NCBI GenBank assembly: GCA_025174535.1 | Contig: JALBUN010000049.1 | Span: 1,054,001 to 1,118,000, forward strand | Direction: 5' to 3' | From: Cantharellus purpuraceus | Taxonomy: Eukaryota; Basidiomycota; Agaricomycetes; Cantharellales; Hydnaceae | DNA length: 64,000 bases | Shown here: positions 59,676-64,000 of the stretch, in pieces | How the letters are laid out: every line of letters begins with the position of its first letter | How positions within the stretch are numbered: position 1 is the stretch's first letter | Notes under the pieces: generated by a model | Told to the model about the DNA's origin: nothing | Seen by the model: only the letters and a program-made list of their open reading frames with translations | Database searches by the model: none | Translations under genes and position numbers: made by a program

Positions 59676-60491
59676 ACTTGAAGCGGTTGAGCATGAGATC
59701 TTGAGAGTTCGACCGCAATGATACTTATGAGAACACGTGTGGTTGTGCTGCGTTCGTTATGCTGCGCGTCACTGTGACGACGCACATGAGCGGAGTCACT
59801 TCAACGCTGAGTTTCAATTGCAGAATCCGACATAACCATCAGTATTACATCATGCATCATTTCTTCCATCACTGTCGTCCAGGCTCAATTCATGGATTAG
59901 TCTCATAAGTTTCTGATTGGAATTTTTTGTCCGCACAGGAACGGCTGCTCAGACATGAACACGACTTGAGAAGATATTACGCGTTACTAATGGTGATTTC
60001 AATAGGCGCTCTCGACGCTCCTTCTAGTAGGCCATTTACTAGCATCGCAGTGTCTTGCAGTGTGGCTCTCGCACCTTGTCATGTCAGCTATACTTTTCCA
60101 AATTATGCATGTGGCATTGCTATCACTCTAGGTTTTCCACTAAGGGCAAGTTGCCCTAGAGATGCATGTAACTTTTCACAGCTGCTAATAGCATAAGTAT
60201 ACTGACGCCCATGTCAGCCATTGAAGAATGGAGCAAGTACTATACATACCCTAGAGCCTCAGGTGGATATTCATGCGAGGCATTGAAAGAGAATCCACAA
60301 ACCTACTAGACAGGTAACCCAGACAGTAGAGATTCCTGTTATTGGTACATAAGATCGACTTGAAAAGATGGCCGACAATAATCACGTTCTCGCCAATGCA
60401 ACAAGCAGCTACATCCACCCAGTCGTGAACTTTGGTAATTAAGTCTTGGTGAAGCCACAGCGGAGTCTAAAGTGTAGTTTCTCGCTACTTA
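59676..60491. other. Divergent intergenic region, F-box / serine-rich gene
   Basis: About 815 bp. No gene; short frames only. Presumed promoters for the two divergent genes. Confidence 0.4.
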
Positions 60492-62719
60492 ATGTCGTTC
60501 AAGCCTATTGGTCCGGGATACGTTTCTGGAGCTGCTGTCCCTCCACCGCCCGATTTGCCTTCTCCCGATTTCAGTCCAAGCCAGTCATGGCACTCTCAAA
60601 CAGGTGTCATTCCCATTTTTCTGGCCCCTTCTCTCGTTGCTTCTCCTTCCGAAGAAACTCTTGTGCCTTGTACATCCGACCCTTCTTTACACTCGGCATC
60701 TTCAGAACTCAGCACAGGTACTTTTGGACCGATGAAGCGACATCGACTGCAAACCTCTGCAAACCTCGACTTGAATGGTCACGTCTCTACTGGAAAAGAT
60801 ACCTGGGGAACTATAGCTGCTAAGTCGCCATCGTACAACGTCCATCATGCGTTGTCTTCGCCTTTACAAGGCCAAAGTCGAGTGATGCGTCCCGTATCTT
60901 CCAGCTCTACTTCGTCTACCCCTACTATCCCTTCACTCTCACTTACGAACGACGAAGAAGATACCTTCTACAAGGAAGAGGACTCAGTGTTCACCATATC
61001 TGCCTATTTTCGCGGCTCGTCTTCTCTTTATGACAATGCTGATGAGGACACAGTTATCCCTCGGCCTTCCAACTCGGACGGAGTTGACGTGTCCCTGTAC
61101 GGCTGTTCTCTTGCTGCTTCAGCCTCCCCTCCTGAAGTATCGGTGTTTAGTAATGCTCTTAATACACGTATGCCCTTGAGACGCAAGAAATCTGAGCTAG
61201 ACGTCCCTCTATCTCCCACGTCCACGCTTCTACTTTCTCCTTCAGTGTCAATATCAAGTCAAATCCAGCCCTCTCGTACATCTGCTCATCTATCTGTGTC
61301 GAGCACCTATTCAGCTTCGAACCGTCAACATATCCATTGTCGAGCTGCATCTGCGCCCCTGTCAGGAGTTTCTCTTCCTACACATGAAGCTGATGAGGCT
61401 GATGAAGTTGAAAACTCAATGGCCATCAGCGGCATAACCTCCGCCCGCCCGCATGGTTCACAACCCTCCAACAGTCGACGGTTCAGATCTGTCTCGAGTT
61501 CTTCTGATTTCTACCGCGCAGACAGCGTGATGAGATCGACTCGACGCGCCACTTGCGAGGTTACTCAATATCCGTTTTTGGGCATTTCCACAAAGACATT
61601 GCAAGGCGACACAAAGACTGCGGGACAGTCTACTAAGTCTTTGGATGGCCCACTCTGGATTCGGTCTAATAGCATTGAGTTGTGGATTGATCAAGAAGGC
61701 TTCAGATCTATCCAACCGAAGTTTCACTTGATCGAGTATTGGAGAGGAACAGGCTTAAGTCCTAGTGGACAACCGTTAGACGTTGCAGAGTTCCTGATGA
61801 AGAGACCTCAAACTTGGCATTTCCACTATGCGGTTCGTTGTACTCTTCGAGGTTCATGTTGCGTCCATGATCCTTAATCTACTTCAGGTTCTAGACAGTC
61901 CTCCAGCTCTACGTCGCCTCACTGTCAATGGCGACATGAATGATTATATTTCGCGGCAGGCGACGCTCACCCTGAAACAAAATGGAGTATACGCCGTAGA
62001 AAGTACTGAGGACAAAGGGAAATTTGCATGGAAATTTGAATACCTCGTGGAAGACAGGCGAGTTCCTGAAACTGGAAAGGTCATGGACGGCGAAAAGGTG
62101 GGCAAGAACGGTACAAATCTCATAGCACATCATTTGGAATTAACTCTTTTCTGCACGTGTCTAGAGGTTCACGCCACTGCGCTTTGTTTGCAATCCGGAG
62201 TTGCTTACCTCGGAGCATGGGAAGAAAGTCAAGTTACTCCACTTCGTCAAGAAAAGTGTCACGCCGAAGTTGCAGAGTTTCAAGCTGTGGCCATCCACGA
62301 CGACCCGGCCTCCGCTAGGAGTGACGGAAATCAAAACCTTCAGAGCAAGTTGTGACTTTCGGGATGCCACTTCCGCATATCCTGGTTCGCGTCGAGCAGG
62401 AAAGCGGACAGTAAGCACGACCTCGAAGTCGCCAGTCCTTCTAAGGGCCACCGAAGAAGAGCCCAATTCTCAACTCGGAGAATACAGAGACCATCAGGCC
62501 AAAGGAGAAAATATGGCCCTAAAGAATCACGGTCACTGTTGTACAGAACAACCAGACATAACTGGTCGTCTTCCAGCGGCCACCAACAATGCAGGATTGC
62601 CACGACTTGGACAGAGAATCGTGTCGCCAACTGTACTGCAAATGAAGTTTCCTTCGCACACCTTTCGGCCTGAGCCAGTAGAAGCCATTCCCCAGCCCAC
62701 GCAGGCGACTTCAGTGTAA
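60492..62719 (+). CDS. Serine-rich protein with a conserved C-terminal domain of unknown function
   Basis: The first exon has about 450 codons (MSFKPIGPGYVSGAAVPPPP onward), mostly Ser/Thr/Pro low-complexity with short acidic and basic patches (NDEEDTFYKEEDSV, MPLRRKKSELDVPLSPTS). After RSNSIELWIDQEGFRSIQPK a structured part begins: FHLIEYWRGTGLSPSGQPLD and RPQTWHFHYA. After an intron it continues with VLDSPPALRRLTVNGDMNDY, SRQATLTLKQNGVYAVESTE and FAWKFEYLVEDRRVPETGK. A second intron leads to RFTPLRFVCNPELLTSEHGK and LLHFVKKSVTPKL. A disordered tail ends PQPTQATSV. I do not recognise a named domain; the beta-rich block between about residues 430 and 560 looks conserved. The role is unknown. 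Possibly a regulatory scaffold, judged only by composition. Confidence 0.75.
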
Positions 62720-63808
62720 GAGAGGAGATCACGAGCAGTGCTGTTTCTGGGACGGCAATACGACCATCCTCCTATATTATTCTTCCTCTTGATTTGTACT
62801 TCAGTTATTGAGATAGCATGTGAGGCTGTGTGCCGGGTACAATGCGGTTTCCTCGAGATGATCATTATAGTATTGGCTGGCAGGTGTTGTTTCTGGTAGT
62901 AAGCTCGTGTGGCGTTTCGGTGATGCCTTGCAGTCCCTTCAAGTTGCATATCGCATACCCACGTCAAAATGTTGCTCAAATAAAATGGCGTTATCTGTAT
63001 TGAGTTAGTAAGCTAATCCTGACTCACATGCCACATGCAGAGTGTTCGACGAGAAGAGCCAACCGCAGTTGTACCGTAGGGGTTGCAATCAGATCAAGTT
63101 AGATGGCAGGAATCAAGCAACTCAAAATCGTGTCAAAGATTCTTCCTGGACTCTTCGAGTGCCGAAATTGCTCCGCTGCGGCCATACCGTGACTAGCAGA
63201 GGAGGTCGCTTGCGTCAATGTCTACAATTCAGTCATTCAACACCGGATACACCCTGTTCAACACAGATTTTCAGGCACTAGGTCGATTGTCTGATTTTCG
63301 GGCGAGCTGTTCATGGTGTTCTGTACCTAGATTTCATACAGAACTTTATGGTAAGAAGCTGTGACAGACACGTGGGATAGACCGTGAGACGGCGGAGTTG
63401 AAACGTATGTTGCGAAGGTAACTCGATGGTCCTGCCGAAAGATGGATGCCTTCATTCCCCACACCAATTATGTCGGCATCTAAACCTCGACCGCCCGATT
63501 GCTCGCATGTTCAGAGTCGTCGTGAGCTATTGGCTGCTGTAGGTTGGAAACCAAGGCTTGACAGATTTGGATAGAGGCGGTGTGTCTGAACTTAGATTGC
63601 GTGGTATTTGTTGGAGATTCTCTTGTCAAGAACCGTTGCCGCTCATGTTAAGCGGAAGGGACAGCGTTTGGGCGTATGTAAGCATCGTGCACGCCTTAAC
63701 ACTGTTCTCTAATCTATTCACTGGGTCCCAGTTTTCTCTGGCTGCCGGCTCTGCCAGGCTCTCGCATATTGAATCATCCATAATATTTTCTCCCCAGAAG
63801 TAACTCAC
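62720..63808. other. Intergenic region near the right edge
   Basis: About 1.1 kb without a supported gene. Frames at 63042-63281 and 63558-63803 show no motif. The last 200 bp are probably the promoter and 5' leader of the gene starting at 63809. Confidence 0.4.
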
Positions 63809-64000
63809 ATGCCGAAATCAAACAGCGAGAGCGATTTCGGTGGCTCCATCACGAGCGACGGTAGTGACGTCGAGGAGGGACCTTCGTCTCGCATCGCTGC
63901 GAACCATCTCCCTTCATCTTCCCGTCCAAATCTCAAAATGGAATATAACAATTCCTCCCTTTCTGTGTTTACCAAAGCAAGGGCTGTTTCTCCTTCTGGA
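63809..64000 (+). CDS. 5' end of an unidentified gene (truncated by the window)
   Basis: Open frame from the ATG at 63809 to the end of the window (64 codons): MPKSNSESDFGGSITSDGSD, then VEEGPSSRIAANHLPSSSRP, NLKMEYNNSSLSVFTKARAV. It is acidic/Ser-rich and low-complexity, typical of a disordered N-terminus. No domain is reached, so no function can be given. The context caCATG is acceptable. It cannot be told whether this exon continues past the edge. Confidence 0.6.
   Translation, partial: MPKSNSESDFGGSITSDGSDVEEGPSSRIAANHLPSSSRPNLKMEYNNSSLSVFTKARAVSPSG

Overview
The window is nuclear DNA of a filamentous basidiomycete, very probably an Agaricomycete. The grounds are dense introns of about 45-65 nt in nearly every gene, tight packing on both strands, a class I hydrophobin, a DUF6533-type membrane protein, a chromodomain Ty3/gypsy retroelement and a fused desaturase-cytochrome b5. 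The look of the LTRs suggests Cantharellales (Ceratobasidiaceae), but that is inference. No tRNA, rRNA, CRISPR array or bacterial-type operon was seen. Gene models were built by joining exons by eye with frame and splice-site checks. For SNF5 and the hydrophobin I summed the exon lengths and the total is divisible by three.

Layout. 1-9.8 kb: 3' part of RAD50 (+), a decayed alpha-L-rhamnosidase-like gene (-), and SNF5/SMARCB1 (+). 10-12 kb: an F-box gene (-) and a short orphan ORF cut by a retrotransposon LTR. 12-17.6 kb is a repeat island: Ty1/copia 5' LTR, primer-binding site, broken gag and protease, an in-frame switch into a Ty3/gypsy integrase tail with chromodomain, a 12-bp-register TGAGTCA array, a ~98-bp direct repeat, and a solo gypsy LTR with a perfect 5-bp target duplication. 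17.8-24.2 kb: small orphan gene (-), ERV46 (+), HSL-family esterase (-), possible orphan (-), class I sirtuin (-). 24.2-28.8 kb is gene-poor and holds one hydrophobin gene (+).

28.8-64 kb is a dense housekeeping block: VPS45 (-), DUF6533 membrane protein (+), Yar1-like ankyrin protein (-), NPP-type phosphodiesterase (+), tail-anchored thioredoxin (+), inorganic pyrophosphatase (+), POM152 nucleoporin (-), 2OG-Fe(II) oxygenase (-), UBC12 (+), 5-hydroxyisourate hydrolase (-), RRP1/Nop52 (-), CutC (+), OLE1 delta-9 desaturase (-), TBC-domain protein (+), F-box protein (-), a conserved serine-rich orphan (+), and the 5' end of another gene at the right edge.

The genes do not form a pathway cluster; neighbours serve DNA repair, chromatin, vesicle traffic, nuclear pore, ribosome assembly, neddylation and lipid metabolism. 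No clearly new system was found. The most interesting observations are several GC-AG introns and very small exons, the in-frame copia/gypsy fusion ORF, the TGAGTCA array, a TBC protein lacking both catalytic fingers, and a tail-anchored thioredoxin.
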